64,000 bases of DNA from Spongisporangium articulatum (GCF_044465595.1 NZ_JBITLV010000008.1:124001-188000); one strand, 5' to 3'. Numbered from the stretch's first letter, positions 8,231 to 17,265 are shown. A program made the numbers and translations. Notes: generated by a model from the letters alone, not told the origin.

Positions 8231-9009
8231 GCCTGATGCCGGAAGGCGGCGATCTCGGTGAGGGCGGCCACGCTGTCGGCCACGCAGCCTTCGAAGAACC
8301 GCTTCCCGGCCTCGGCGGTGGCGCCGGTCGGGTCGCCGATGACGCCCGAGGGGCCGAAGTCGTCGCTGGTCCAGCCGAAGCTGACGGGCATCCCGTTGAA
8401 GCCGATGTGCTGGAGCCGGGCGATGTGCTCGGGCACGTTGCGCTCCCCCAGCGTGATGTCGACCAGTTCGGGGCGCAGGTGCATCACCAGCGACGTCTCG
8501 GCGTACCCCGCGTGGATGCCCTGCCCCAGCTCGTCGGGTTCGCCGTCCTGCCCGGTCCCGGCCCGGATGCGGCCCGCGCCCATGGTGAACGTGGCCAGCC
8601 CGAACCGGCGGCGCAGTTCGCGGTTGGCGACGTTGAGCAGGGCGGTGTTGCCGCCGTGCCCGTTGAGGAACACCAGCCGGCGCGCGGGGGTGGCGGCGAC
8701 CGCGCGACCGAGGTCGACGAGCGTGCTCCAGAGCGTCTCGGCGCTGACCCACATCGTGCCGGCGAACCGCGCGTGCTCGTCGGACTTCGTGTAGGTCAGG
8801 GTGGGCAGCAGCCACAGGTCGAGGCCCTGTTCGCGACCCGCGAGAACCGCCGCGTCGGCGACACTCTCGGCGATCAGCGCATCGGTTACGAGGGGCAGGT
8901 GCGGGCCGTGCTGCTCGATCGCGCCGGTGGGCAGGACGACGACCGACTCCGCCGTGAGTCGAGCCGCGACGGCGGGGGCGGACAGTTCGACGAGCCGGTG
9001 CGTGATCAC
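8227..9009 (-). CDS. Creatininase family amidohydrolase
   Basis: A 260-residue protein with the creatininase metal-binding pattern: Glu32-x-His34-G-x-HLPL and Asp43 (GAIEQHGPHLPLVTDALI), the NGHGGN loop, and Glu in HAGYAETSL. Family members hydrolyse cyclic or linear amides (creatinine, the FAPy-like riboflavin precursor, mycofactocin precursor peptide). Here the neighbours point to ring opening or deformylation of a heterocycle, but the substrate is not shown. GTG start overlapping the FAD-oxidase stop (GTGA); translationally coupled on both sides. Confidence 0.88.
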   Translation of the reverse strand: MITHRLVELSAPAVAARLTAESVVVLPTGAIEQHGPHLPLVTDALIAESVADAAVLAGREQGLDLWLLPTLTYTKSDEHARFAGTMWVSAETLWSTLVDLGRAVAATPARRLVFLNGHGGNTALLNVANRELRRRFGLATFTMGAGRIRAGTGQDGEPDELGQGIHAGYAETSLVMHLRPELVDITLGERNVPEHIARLQHIGFNGMPVSFGWTSDDFGPSGVIGDPTGATAEAGKRFFEGCVADSVAALTEIAAFRHQA

Positions 9010-10331
9010 TTCTGCACGTCCTGGTGACCGGTCTGCACGTCGACCCTCTCCTGCAGCTTGCCCGGGTTGAGCAGGCCCTGCGGATCCGTGGTGGCGGCCA
9101 GGGCCGCCGTCCGGGCCGGTTCGTAGTCGACGTACCACTGGTGGCAGTTGTGAAACCCCACGCCGAGCGCCGTGAGCCGGTCGAACCCGGCGAAAACCTC
9201 GGCGGCGCTGCGGTACTCGCCGGCCAGCATACCGATCGGCCGGCCCTTCTGCGCCTCGATGTGGAGCATCCCGCCCGGGTAGACCGCCTGCACCTCGTCG
9301 ATCCGGTCGACGAGCGCGTCGCCGGAGACCTCGACGTGGAAGTACGTGTCGGGGTAGGCGTGCTGCAGGTACTCGATCGGGTGGTTGTACGAGGTGCGGC
9401 TGACCTGCAGCGAGGCCCGGGCCCCCTCGCGCACCACCTCGACGCGGCCACCGGCTCCCTCGACGAGTGCGGTGGCGGCCGGGATCGAGGCGACGTCGAG
9501 GATGGCCCGCAGACTGGAGCGCCCGGCGGGGATGCCCTCGTCCTCGGGCAGCGCCCCGGCCAGCACCGGGCCGTCGGCCGAGACCAGCCGCGGGGTGGGC
9601 TCGATGTCGGCGAACGGCCGGATCACGGACAGCGCCTGCTCGAACTGCTCGAAGCTGGCGTAGAACGCGCGCCACTCCTGCAGCGGCTCCAAGGCGACCT
9701 TGGCCCGGGCGATGATGCCCGCCGTCCCGTAGTTGTGGATGTACGGCTCCGCGGCCGCGCCCTCGACGTGCACCAGCGCGGCCTCGCCTCCTGCGTGCAC
9801 GACGTCCAGCTCGAGCGCGAAGCCGTGGTGCAGCATGCCGTGCTTGATGGACCCGGTGCCGCCGGAGCCGCCGGACAGGAAGCCGCCGATCGAGGAGGCC
9901 GTCGTCGACGGGTACATCAGCACCTGCTGGCCCGCGGCGTTGGCGGCCTTCTCGATGGCCGCCATCGGGACGCCGGCCTCGACGAGCGCGTAGCCGTCAC
10001 CGATCTCGACGATCGCGCGGGCCCGGCTGGTGTCGAGCACCAGGCCGCCGCGCATGGGGATGGCCTGCCCGTAGTTGCCGGTCCCCTTGCCGCGCGGGGT
10101 GACCGGGACGCCCCGGCGGACCGCGGCCGCGACGACGTCCGCGATCTGCTGCGCGCTGCCCGGCCAGGCGACCAGCTCGGCGCGGCCGAGGGGCAACTGC
10201 TCGGCCAGCACCGGGGACAGGCGGGCGCCGTCCACCGAGGCCCGCTCGAGGACGGCGGGCTCCCGGCTGACCCCGCCGTCGCCGAGCAGGGCCCGCAGCT
10301 CGGCCTCGAGGCCGTCGATGTCGTAAGTCAC
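9006..10331 (-). CDS. FAD-binding oxidase (VAO/PCMH type)
   Basis: A 441-residue protein of the GlcD/vanillyl-alcohol-oxidase class. The FAD loop is TPRGKGTGNYGQ near residue 95, followed by the SSIGGFLSGGSGGTGS segment and the C-terminal DPQGLLNPGKL typical of the family. It lacks a Cys-rich Fe-S domain, so it probably passes electrons to oxygen or a separate acceptor. In the operon it would oxidise an alcohol, hydroxy acid or amine intermediate. GTG start with GGAGCG upstream; 27 bases separate it from the SDR gene. Confidence 0.85.
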   Translation of the reverse strand: MTYDIDGLEAELRALLGDGGVSREPAVLERASVDGARLSPVLAEQLPLGRAELVAWPGSAQQIADVVAAAVRRGVPVTPRGKGTGNYGQAIPMRGGLVLDTSRARAIVEIGDGYALVEAGVPMAAIEKAANAAGQQVLMYPSTTASSIGGFLSGGSGGTGSIKHGMLHHGFALELDVVHAGGEAALVHVEGAAAEPYIHNYGTAGIIARAKVALEPLQEWRAFYASFEQFEQALSVIRPFADIEPTPRLVSADGPVLAGALPEDEGIPAGRSSLRAILDVASIPAATALVEGAGGRVEVVREGARASLQVSRTSYNHPIEYLQHAYPDTYFHVEVSGDALVDRIDEVQAVYPGGMLHIEAQKGRPIGMLAGEYRSAAEVFAGFDRLTALGVGFHNCHQWYVDYEPARTAALAATTDPQGLLNPGKLQERVDVQTGHQDVQK

Positions 10332-10358
10332 TGTCGCTCCTAGGTTTTCAGCGGGCCG

Positions 10359-11099
10359 TCAGTGCATGACCATGCCGCCGGTGATGTTGATCGCCTGGCC
10401 GGTGAGGTACGCCCCGTCCGGCGAGGCGAGGAAGGCCGCCACGCCGGCGACGTCCTCCGGGGTGCCGGTCCGCCCGAGCGGCGACCAGCTGCTCCAGCGC
10501 CGGACGTCCTCCTCCGTCCGGGTGGCCGCCCCCATCTCGGTCAGGATGTAGCCGGGACACAGGGCGTTGACCCGGACGCCGTGCTCACCCCATTCCAGCG
10601 CGGCGGCCCGGGTGAGGGCCACGACGGCCGCCTTCGACGCGGCGTAGTGCCCCTCGCGGGCGCCGCCCTTCTTGGCCGCCATGCTCGCGATCGTGATGAT
10701 GCTGCCGCCGGCGCCCGCCGCGATCATGCTGCGGGCCGCGACCTGCATGCTGACCAGCACCGCGCGGGCGTTGACGGCCAGCATCTCGTCCCACGCCTCG
10801 GGCGTGATGTCGAGAAGGGGTACGAGCCGGAAGATCCCGGCGCTGGCGACCAGGACGTCGACCCCGCCCAGGCCCTCGATCGCGGCCTCGGTCGCTTCCC
10901 GGGCCGCGACCGGATCGGCGAGGTCGACGGCGTGGAACCTCCCGCCGAGGCCGCTCGCGCACTGCGAGCCGGCCTCGGCGAGACGGTCCAGGACCGCGAC
11001 CTGAGCGCCTTCGGCGGCGAACCGGGCGGCGATGCAGGCGCCGATACCTCGGGCACCGCCTGTCACCACGACCCGGCTGCCGTCGAAACGCCTCTCCAT
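10359..11099 (-). CDS. SDR family NAD(P)-dependent oxidoreductase
   Basis: A classical 246-residue short-chain dehydrogenase. Cofactor loop TGGARGIG (residues ~13-20), an acidic residue after beta-2 (VAVLDRL) favouring NAD(H), a SAGIF variant of the NNAG motif, and catalytic Ser (IASMAA) and Tyr-x-x-x-Lys (YAASK). It probably interconverts an alcohol and carbonyl in the pathway encoded by this operon. It begins 5 bases downstream of the solute-binding-protein stop. Confidence 0.88.
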   Translation of the reverse strand: MERRFDGSRVVVTGGARGIGACIAARFAAEGAQVAVLDRLAEAGSQCASGLGGRFHAVDLADPVAAREATEAAIEGLGGVDVLVASAGIFRLVPLLDITPEAWDEMLAVNARAVLVSMQVAARSMIAAGAGGSIITIASMAAKKGGAREGHYAASKAAVVALTRAAALEWGEHGVRVNALCPGYILTEMGAATRTEEDVRRWSSWSPLGRTGTPEDVAGVAAFLASPDGAYLTGQAINITGGMVMH

Positions 11100-11104
11100 C
11101 CGGG

Positions 11105-12301
11105 CTACTTCAGGCCGATGGAGGTGTCGAGGAACTCGTTGGTGCTGATGTCCAACGGCTTCAGACCGGCCTTCGGCGCCGAGTTGCTCTTCGTGTAGAT
11201 GGGCGTGTCGATGTCGATGATCTTCTGCACCCGGGCCTCGTCCATGTCACCGATGGTGCTGTTGGCGCCGTTGCTGACCAGGCCGATGGACTTCATGGTG
11301 GCCACCGAGTAGTCGGCGACCCCCTGGCTGTAGACCCAGCCGTTGTTGAACTTGGTGACCAGCTCGAGGATGAGCTTGTTGGTGGCCGCCGGGTTCGCGA
11401 AGTAGTCGACCTCGGCCTGCTGCAGGACGGGGACGAGCTTCTTCAGGCAGGGCGTGAGCTCGGCCAGTTCGCCGCTGCGCACCGACACCGCCGAGGCGTA
11501 GATCGGGTAGCCCATGTCGTGGGTGAGCTGGTACTTGACCGGCTTGCCCCAGGCCGCGACCTCCTTCTCGTAGATGTACGGCTCGGCGCTGGCGAAGCCC
11601 TGCTGAGCGTCCTTGCCCTTGGCGGCGACGAACTTGGCGGGTGTGCCGTCGTAGGTGCCGTCGATGACGCTGGCCGGCAGGATGCCGGAGCCCTTCAGGT
11701 ACTCCATGTACGCGGCGCCGCCGAAGTAGCGCACGACCCCCTTGTTGGCCACGAGGGCCTGGCCCAGCGACTTGATGTCGGTGACGTTCGGGTAGGTCGC
11801 CGGGTCCCACATGATCATCTGCGGGCCCTTCTCCAGCGGTGCGAAGACGGCCTTGGTCGGGTTCTTCGCCGACAGCTGGACGGCCTCGTCGGTGGACACG
11901 TAGCCCAGGGTGATCTTCTTGTCCTGGTACATCTGGCTGGTGACCGTGGCGAAGCCGATCGCCGGCCCGCCGGAACGGATCTCGACGTTCACGCCGGTCG
12001 GTGCGCCCTTGTACATGAGGGGGCCCGACACCGACTTCTTGTCGGCGTCGACCGTGTAGTCGGTGCCGAGCATCTGGTACAGGTGGCCGTGCTCGCCCTC
12101 GGGGTTCCAGTCGGTCTGGATGGTCACGGTCGCGGGGCAGCCGGCCGCCTTCAGGTCGACCGCCGGGGCGGCGGCCGAGGTGCTGGCGGTGCCCCCGCCC
12201 GACGACCCTCCCCCACAGGCGGACAGGGCCAGCCCGGCCACCACGGTCAGGGCGACGGCCAGGCGGGAACGCTTGACGGGTAGCGAGATTCGGGCGGACA
12301 T
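11105..12301 (-). CDS. ABC transporter substrate-binding lipoprotein (NMT1/SsuA type)
   Basis: A 398-residue lipoprotein: positively charged N-terminus, hydrophobic stretch and lipobox LALSAC with lipidated Cys29, then a Gly/Ser/Thr/Ala-rich linker. The mature part matches the NMT1/THI5/TauA class (TIQTDWNPEGEHG, then a switch region near WDPATYPNVTDIKSLGQ). These proteins bind small heterocycles, sulfonates or thiamine-precursor pyrimidines. It is anchored outside the membrane and delivers the substrate to the permease encoded next in order of position. Confidence 0.88.
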   Translation of the reverse strand: MSARISLPVKRSRLAVALTVVAGLALSACGGGSSGGGTASTSAAAPAVDLKAAGCPATVTIQTDWNPEGEHGHLYQMLGTDYTVDADKKSVSGPLMYKGAPTGVNVEIRSGGPAIGFATVTSQMYQDKKITLGYVSTDEAVQLSAKNPTKAVFAPLEKGPQMIMWDPATYPNVTDIKSLGQALVANKGVVRYFGGAAYMEYLKGSGILPASVIDGTYDGTPAKFVAAKGKDAQQGFASAEPYIYEKEVAAWGKPVKYQLTHDMGYPIYASAVSVRSGELAELTPCLKKLVPVLQQAEVDYFANPAATNKLILELVTKFNNGWVYSQGVADYSVATMKSIGLVSNGANSTIGDMDEARVQKIIDIDTPIYTKSNSAPKAGLKPLDISTNEFLDTSIGLK

Positions 12302-12336
12302 TCGGTACTCCTTTGCGGACGGATGGAGCAGGGAAC

Positions 12337-13125
12337 TCAGGTGAAGTCGGACCAGCGGCCGACCAGCAGGCGGCCGAGCAGGCCGAAGAGCAGGAAGACG
12401 ACGACGCCCAGCAGCGAGGCCGTGATGATCGCAGCGAAGGTGCCCGGGCCGTTGAGCCGCGCGTTGGAGACCTGGATCAGCACGCCGAGGCCCGGCGTCC
12501 CGCGCTGGAAGAACTGGTCGCCGACGATGGCGCCGATGACCGCGAGCCCGGCCGCCGTGCGCAGGCCGACGAACATGGCCGGAAGCGCCGCCGGGAGGCG
12601 GAGTTTGACCAGCGTGGTGAGCCGACCGGCGCCCTGGAGCTTGAACAGTTCGTGCTGCGCCCGGTCGGCGGACTGCAGCCCGAACAGGGTGTTCGAGACC
12701 AGCGGGAAGAGCGCGATCATCACGGTGACGACGACCCGGGAGGTGAGCTCGTACCCCGCGATCGTGCCGATCAGCGGGACGATCGCCAGGATCGGGATGG
12801 TCTGCAGGATGACCGCGTACGGGTAGAGCGACTGCTCGATCCACTTGGCCTGCGACATCAGCACGGCCCAGGTCATGCCGATCAGCACCGCGATGGCCAG
12901 GCCGATGAACGTCACCTTGGTCGTCTCCCACAGCTCGTGCACCAGCTGCGAGCGGAAGACCGGGTCGGCGAACGCGGTGTGCGCCACCTGCTGCGGGTAG
13001 GGGACGACGAAGCTGAGTTCCTTGACCTTGTCGTAGTAGAGCGCGGCCAGGTACCAGAACCCGATCACGAGGCCGAACACGATCGTGGGCTGCCACCAGG
13101 GCCGGCCGAAGAGCTTGCGCACCAT
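12337..13125 (-). CDS. ABC transporter permease (SsuC/TauC type)
   Basis: A 262-residue inner-membrane protein with about six transmembrane segments and the EAA loop region around LQGAGRLTTLVKLRLPAALP, where coupling to the ATPase occurs. ILQTIPILAIVPLIG is typical of nitrate/sulfonate/taurine-class permeases. Its ATG shares one base with the ATPase stop codon. Confidence 0.9.
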   Translation of the reverse strand: MVRKLFGRPWWQPTIVFGLVIGFWYLAALYYDKVKELSFVVPYPQQVAHTAFADPVFRSQLVHELWETTKVTFIGLAIAVLIGMTWAVLMSQAKWIEQSLYPYAVILQTIPILAIVPLIGTIAGYELTSRVVVTVMIALFPLVSNTLFGLQSADRAQHELFKLQGAGRLTTLVKLRLPAALPAMFVGLRTAAGLAVIGAIVGDQFFQRGTPGLGVLIQVSNARLNGPGTFAAIITASLLGVVVFLLFGLLGRLLVGRWSDFT

Positions 13126-13898
13126 CAGCTGTGCCCCTCCCTCAGGGCGTGCGAGATCTCGCCGGCCAGCTCGGCGAACTCGGGGGTGAACCGGATGTCC
13201 GGGTCGCGGGGCATCGCGAACGGCACGTCGAAGGTGCCGACGATCCTCCCGGGCCGACCCGACATCACGAGGACCTTGGTGGACAGGTAGACCGCCTCCA
13301 GCACCGAGTGGGTGATGAACAGCCCCGCGAACGACGTCGAGACGAACAGCCGCAGCAGCTCGTCGTTCAGCCGCTCCCGGGTGATCTCGTCGAGAGCGCC
13401 GAACGGCTCGTCGAAGAGGAACAGCTGCGGGTCGAGCGTGAGGGAGCGGGCCAGCGACGCCCGCATGCGCATCCCGCCGGACAGCTGGCGCGGCAGGTGC
13501 TTCTCGAACCCGGTCAGGCCGACGAGTTCGATGGCCTCGGCGACCTTGGCGGACCGTTCGGCCTTGGGCACCTTGTGCAGCTCGGCGAGCAGTTCGACGT
13601 TGCGCTGCACGCTGCGCCAGGGCAGCAGCGTGGCGTCCTGGAAGACGTAGCCGATCCGGTCGGCGTTGACCACCGTCGTCCCGGCCGTGGCCTTCTCCAG
13701 ACCGGAGGCGATCCGCAGCAGGGTCGACTTGCCGCAGCCGGACGGGCCGACCACGGAGACGAACTCGCCGCGCGAGACGGTCAGGTCGACGCCGGTCAGC
13801 GCCTCGGTGCCGTCGGGGAACCGCATCCCGACGGCACCGAAGTCCAGGAGTCTGGTCGGGGTCTCGAGGGCGGTCTCGACTGCGGTCTCGGCGGTCAC
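13125..13898 (-). CDS. ABC transporter ATP-binding protein (SsuB/TauB type)
   Basis: A 257-residue ATPase: Walker A GPSGCGKST at residues 51-59, Q-loop in YVFQDATLLPW, signature LSGGM, Walker B LFLFDEPFGALDE and H-loop FITHSVLEA. It energises the importer of this operon. Its GTG start overlaps the amidohydrolase stop (GTGA). Confidence 0.92.
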   Translation of the reverse strand: MTAETAVETALETPTRLLDFGAVGMRFPDGTEALTGVDLTVSRGEFVSVVGPSGCGKSTLLRIASGLEKATAGTTVVNADRIGYVFQDATLLPWRSVQRNVELLAELHKVPKAERSAKVAEAIELVGLTGFEKHLPRQLSGGMRMRASLARSLTLDPQLFLFDEPFGALDEITRERLNDELLRLFVSTSFAGLFITHSVLEAVYLSTKVLVMSGRPGRIVGTFDVPFAMPRDPDIRFTPEFAELAGEISHALREGHS

Positions 13899-15151
13899 GC
13901 CGAACTCCTTCCAGGGGTTCCGGCCCCGGTGGGGACGGCCACCTCGTGGGTCGCCGTGCTGCGGGCGACCAGGCGGCCGCGATGGACGACGAACCGGTTC
14001 GCGGGCGCGTTGGCCACGACGTCGCCGAGGTCGGCGCCCGCCACGACCAGGAAGTCGGCCCGCGCCCCGACCACGGCCCCGGCCGCGGGCAGGCCGAGCA
14101 CGGAACGCCCGGTGGCCGACACCGCCTCGTAGGCCTCGTCGAGGGTGAGGTGCCCGGCCGTGACCAGCAGGGACGCGGTCTCCAGGGCGTCGCTGCGACC
14201 CACCGGGTTGAACGGGTCGCGCACGTTGTCGGCGCCCGCCGCGACCCGCACCCCGGCGTCCAGGAAGGCCCGCAGGGCGGTCAGCCCGCGTGGCGTCGAG
14301 GCCGGGTCCGCCCAGCCCTGCAGGTAGAGGTTGGTGATCGGCAGCGAGATGATGCCGACGTCGGCCGCCCGCACCGCCTCGACCGTCTCGGCCAGGGCCG
14401 GGCCGGTGAGCGTGCCCTGCCGGACGCAGTGCCCGGCGGAGCGGATGCGCCCGGCGGGCCAGCCGACGACGGAACGCGCGTAGTGCCCGAGAGTCGGCTC
14501 GCAGGTGAGGCTCTCGTCGGTGTGCAGGTCGGTGCCGACGCCGCGGGCCTCGGCGATGCGCAGCAGCCGGTCGACCTCGGCCAGCGGTTCCGGGGCCAGG
14601 TGGGCGGCCCCGCCGACCAGGTCGACGCCCAGGTCGAGTGCCTCGTGCACGACCGCGTCGGGGGTGTCGGGGGCGGCCAGGGCGACGAGCTGGAGGTCCA
14701 TCAGCCCGGCCAGCTCCTCGCGCAGGGCGACCAGGGCCCGGACGCCGCGCATGGGCTCGGGCCCGGACAGCATGTCGACGTGGCTGCGCACGGCCGTGGT
14801 GCCGTTGCGCAGCAGGAGCAGGGCCGCCCGGCGGGCCCGCTCGAGGATGCTCTCGGTGGTCATCACGCCGCTGTACTCGCGCCAGGCGTGGATGGCCGAC
14901 TCCAGGTCCCCCATCGGCGGCCGGATCAGATCCCACGACAGGGCCTTGTCGAGGTGGGCGTGCGGTTCGGCGGGGGCGGTGAGCAGGACGTGCCCGGTCA
15001 GGTCGAGCTCGTCGGGCTCGCCGGTGGCCGGGTAGGTGCCGGCGGTCTCGACCGCGGCCACCTGGTCACCCGACAGGGCGACGTCCACGCACCGGCCATC
15101 AGCCAGCGTCGCCCGCAGGAGACGCGAAAGCTGTTGCGGCAGAGGGGACAT
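13895..15151 (-). CDS. Cytosine deaminase-like amidohydrolase
   Basis: A 418-residue TIM-barrel metal-dependent hydrolase, first gene of the catabolic operon. Metal ligands are visible as PHAHLDKAL (H-x-H), DLHTDE, a downstream SAGHC, and the Asp in AAGADNVRDPFNPVG, which parallels the CodA loop around its catalytic Asp. Cytosine deaminase, isocytosine deaminase and N-isopropylammelide hydrolase are the nearest described activities. It likely deaminates or hydrolyses the imported ring compound. The ATG lies 160 bases from the divergent regulator. Confidence 0.85.
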   Translation of the reverse strand: MSPLPQQLSRLLRATLADGRCVDVALSGDQVAAVETAGTYPATGEPDELDLTGHVLLTAPAEPHAHLDKALSWDLIRPPMGDLESAIHAWREYSGVMTTESILERARRAALLLLRNGTTAVRSHVDMLSGPEPMRGVRALVALREELAGLMDLQLVALAAPDTPDAVVHEALDLGVDLVGGAAHLAPEPLAEVDRLLRIAEARGVGTDLHTDESLTCEPTLGHYARSVVGWPAGRIRSAGHCVRQGTLTGPALAETVEAVRAADVGIISLPITNLYLQGWADPASTPRGLTALRAFLDAGVRVAAGADNVRDPFNPVGRSDALETASLLVTAGHLTLDEAYEAVSATGRSVLGLPAAGAVVGARADFLVVAGADLGDVVANAPANRFVVHRGRLVARSTATHEVAVPTGAGTPGRSSA

Positions 15152-15204
15152 CGAACTCCTCGGGGTTACCCGGTGATCAGGGCTCCGCTATGCTCGGCCG
15201 CGAA

Positions 15205-15223
15205 ATGTTCCATGGGTGAACAT
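15205..15223. promoter_or_regulatory. Candidate operator (ATGTTC-N7-GAACAT) between operon and regulator
   Basis: A perfect 6-bp inverted repeat, ATGTTC at 15205-15210 and GAACAT at 15218-15223, lies in the divergent promoter region of the catabolic operon and the XRE-cupin gene. It is a reasonable site for the dimeric HTH regulator, but this is inferred from symmetry and position only. Confidence 0.45.
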
Positions 15224-15310
15224 CAGGGAATGTAAGCAGCATGTGTTTCAGCGGTGTCACGACGACGTGCTGCGCTGTTGCATCACACGCCCGCCGGCAC
15301 GGGAGGCCCG

Positions 15311-15874
15311 ATGAGCGACGAGCTGGTGCGCAGCCTGGGCGCCCGCGTACGCGCCCTGCGCCGGGCCCGCGGTCTGACCCTGACCACGCTGGCCGCGGAA
15401 GCCGGTCTGTCCCATCCGTTCCTGAGCAAGCTGGAACGCGGGCTGGCCGCCCCGAGCATGGCCTCGCTGGGTCAGATCGCGCAGGCCCTGGGCACCAGCC
15501 AGGTCGAGCTGCTGGCCGGCACGGAGGGCGAGCGGGAGCATCCGGCGACCGAACTGGTCCGCGCGGACGAGGGGCCGAGGGGCCCGTACGGCTTCGGCGA
15601 GGCCCGCCTGCTGGCCGGGCGCGGGCGCCGGTTCCAACCCATGGAGTACCGCGGCGCCAACCGCGACCCGGGGGACTTCTACACCCACGCGGAGGACGAG
15701 TTCCTGCTCTGCACCGCGGGTTCCGCGCTCGTCGACCTGGGTGACCACGGCCGGCACCGCCTCGGCCCGGGCGACTCGCTCTACCTGAGCGGCGGCGTCC
15801 CGCACCGCTGGTGCACCGCCCGCCCCGACCGCCCGTACCGGTTGATGATCGTCAAGGAGCAGCGCACCCCCTGA
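15311..15874 (+). CDS. XRE family transcriptional regulator with cupin sensor domain
   Basis: A 187-residue protein: HTH_3 domain at residues ~8-62 (TLTTLAAEAGLSHPFLSKLERG) and a C-terminal cupin beta-barrel (THAEDEFLLCTAGSALVDLG, GDSLYLSGGVPHRW). Such HTH-cupin regulators sense small catabolites and control adjacent catabolic genes, so this is the expected regulator of the divergent operon. ATG 15311 is preceded by GGGAGG; the longer frame from 15254 adds an unstructured stretch without support. Confidence 0.9.
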   Translation: MSDELVRSLGARVRALRRARGLTLTTLAAEAGLSHPFLSKLERGLAAPSMASLGQIAQALGTSQVELLAGTEGEREHPATELVRADEGPRGPYGFGEARLLAGRGRRFQPMEYRGANRDPGDFYTHAEDEFLLCTAGSALVDLGDHGRHRLGPGDSLYLSGGVPHRWCTARPDRPYRLMIVKEQRTP

Positions 15875-15882
15875 CTCGCCAT

Positions 15883-15935
15883 GAGCACGGTGTCACACAG
15901 CAACCACCAGGCGGGCACGGTGTCACACCGTGCTC
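15883..15935. repeat. Inverted and direct repeat at convergent gene ends
   Basis: GAGCACGGTGTCACAC (15883-15898) and GTGTCACACCGTGCTC (15920-15935) pair with one mismatch; the second copy is itself nearly palindromic (GCACGGTGT-C-ACACCGTGC), so GCACGGTGTCACAC also repeats directly at 15885 and 15915. It lies between the regulator stop and the convergent amidohydrolase, and the repeat supplies that gene's last codons and stop. Probable bidirectional terminator. Confidence 0.65.
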
Positions 15936-17230
15936 GTGAGACGGGCGTTCAGGGCCGCGACCAATTCGGCCTCCTCGGCGGTCACGAGCCGGTAGTCCCG
16001 GACGACGACCCGGCCACCGACCACGACGTGGCGGGGACGCCGTCCGGGCGAAGCCCACAGCAGCCCGGCGACCGGGTCCGCCACGCCGGCGTCGAAGACC
16101 CCCGACACGTCCCACACGCACAGGTCACCGGCGGCCCCCGGGCGCAGGTGACCCAACTCGGGACGCCCCAGCCCGGCCGCCGAACCCGACGTCGCCATCG
16201 CCAGCACGTCCCGCGCGTCCAGCTGGGGGCCGACCAGCGCCGAGACCTGCAGGGCCAGGCGAGCATCCGCCAACAGGTGCCCGGCGTCGTTGCTGCCGCC
16301 CCCGCTCGTGCCGAGCCCGACCGTCACGCCCGCCGCGCGCAGCGCCGCCACCGGGGCCACGCCCCAACCCATGGGGACGTCGCACCCCGGCGCATGCGTG
16401 GCCGTCACCCCCGCTGCGGCCAGGTCCGCGATCTCGCTCGGCGTCACGTCGCACAGGTGGGCGAGGGTGACGTCGGGCGCCAGCCAGCCCCATTCGGCGA
16501 GCAGCTCCAGCGGGCGACGGCCGTACTCCCGCGCGGCCACCTCGACGTCGACCTGCTCGTTGGCCTGGGTCCGGCGGCGCAGCCCGTAGCGGGCGGCCAG
16601 TTCGGCCAGCGCGTCGAAGGTCTCGCGGGCGTCGCTGTGCACGCCGGCCGGCCCGACCGCGACCTGCAGCAGACCGTCGTCCGACACGCCGCCGACGATC
16701 CCGGGCAGCAACGCCGAGACCACGGCGGAGGCGCAGGTGGCGACCTCGGCCGCCGGGTTGCGCGCCGAGCCGTGCACGAAGACCAGTCGGGCCCCGAGGG
16801 CGCGCGCGGCGCCGGCGGTGGCGACCGCCATCCCGGCCGCCAGCTCGGCGGAGCAACCGGCGGGCCAGGTCAGGTGGTGGTCGGCGACCGTCGTCACCCC
16901 GCTCAGCAACGCCTCGGCGAGACCGACCCCCGCCGCGGCCCCCGTCAGCGACGGGTCGAGGTCGGCGGCGGTGTAGGCGGCCGCCATGGTCGGCAGCCAC
17001 TGGGCCATCGGCACGCCCCGGGTGCCGGGCAACGTGCGGAAGGCCGACTGCAGGAGGTGGTGGTGGGCGTTGACCAGGCCCGGCGTGACGACGCACCCCG
17101 ACGCGTCGAGCGACTCACCCCCGGGGGCGACGGCGTCGACGACCCGGCCGGCGTCGTCCACCAGCACGTCGCCCGTCCGCTGCGTGGACCGGTCGACGAG
17201 GACCCGGGTGGCCCCGGTGACGGTGAGCAT
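15923..17230 (-). CDS. Amidohydrolase, Atz/8-oxoguanine deaminase-like
   Basis: A 435-residue aminohydrolase of the ATZ/TRZ-guanine deaminase group: metal site NAHHHLLQSAFR near residue 54, ADHHLTW, a mid HLCDVTPSE His, and the late GTSGGGSNDAGHLL loop resembling the Gly-rich S/N-D segment of 8-oxoguanine deaminases. Likely hydrolytic deamination of a purine-like or triazine-like ring. It is divergently arranged with nucS and convergent with the XRE-cupin regulator, so its link to the catabolic operon is proximity plus shared chemistry. ATG 17230 chosen by alignment of the short N-terminal beta domain. Confidence 0.82.
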   Translation of the reverse strand: MLTVTGATRVLVDRSTQRTGDVLVDDAGRVVDAVAPGGESLDASGCVVTPGLVNAHHHLLQSAFRTLPGTRGVPMAQWLPTMAAAYTAADLDPSLTGAAAGVGLAEALLSGVTTVADHHLTWPAGCSAELAAGMAVATAGAARALGARLVFVHGSARNPAAEVATCASAVVSALLPGIVGGVSDDGLLQVAVGPAGVHSDARETFDALAELAARYGLRRRTQANEQVDVEVAAREYGRRPLELLAEWGWLAPDVTLAHLCDVTPSEIADLAAAGVTATHAPGCDVPMGWGVAPVAALRAAGVTVGLGTSGGGSNDAGHLLADARLALQVSALVGPQLDARDVLAMATSGSAAGLGRPELGHLRPGAAGDLCVWDVSGVFDAGVADPVAGLLWASPGRRPRHVVVGGRVVVRDYRLVTAEEAELVAALNARLTSTV

Positions 17231-17259
17231 GGCGGCTGTGTACCAGACGGGCCGACGCG

Positions 17260-17265
17260 TAAGGT
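17260..17265 (+). promoter_or_regulatory. Candidate -10 (TAAGGT) for leaderless nucS
   Basis: TAAGGT ends eight bases before the GTG at 17274 with no ribosome-binding site between them. Confidence 0.35.
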
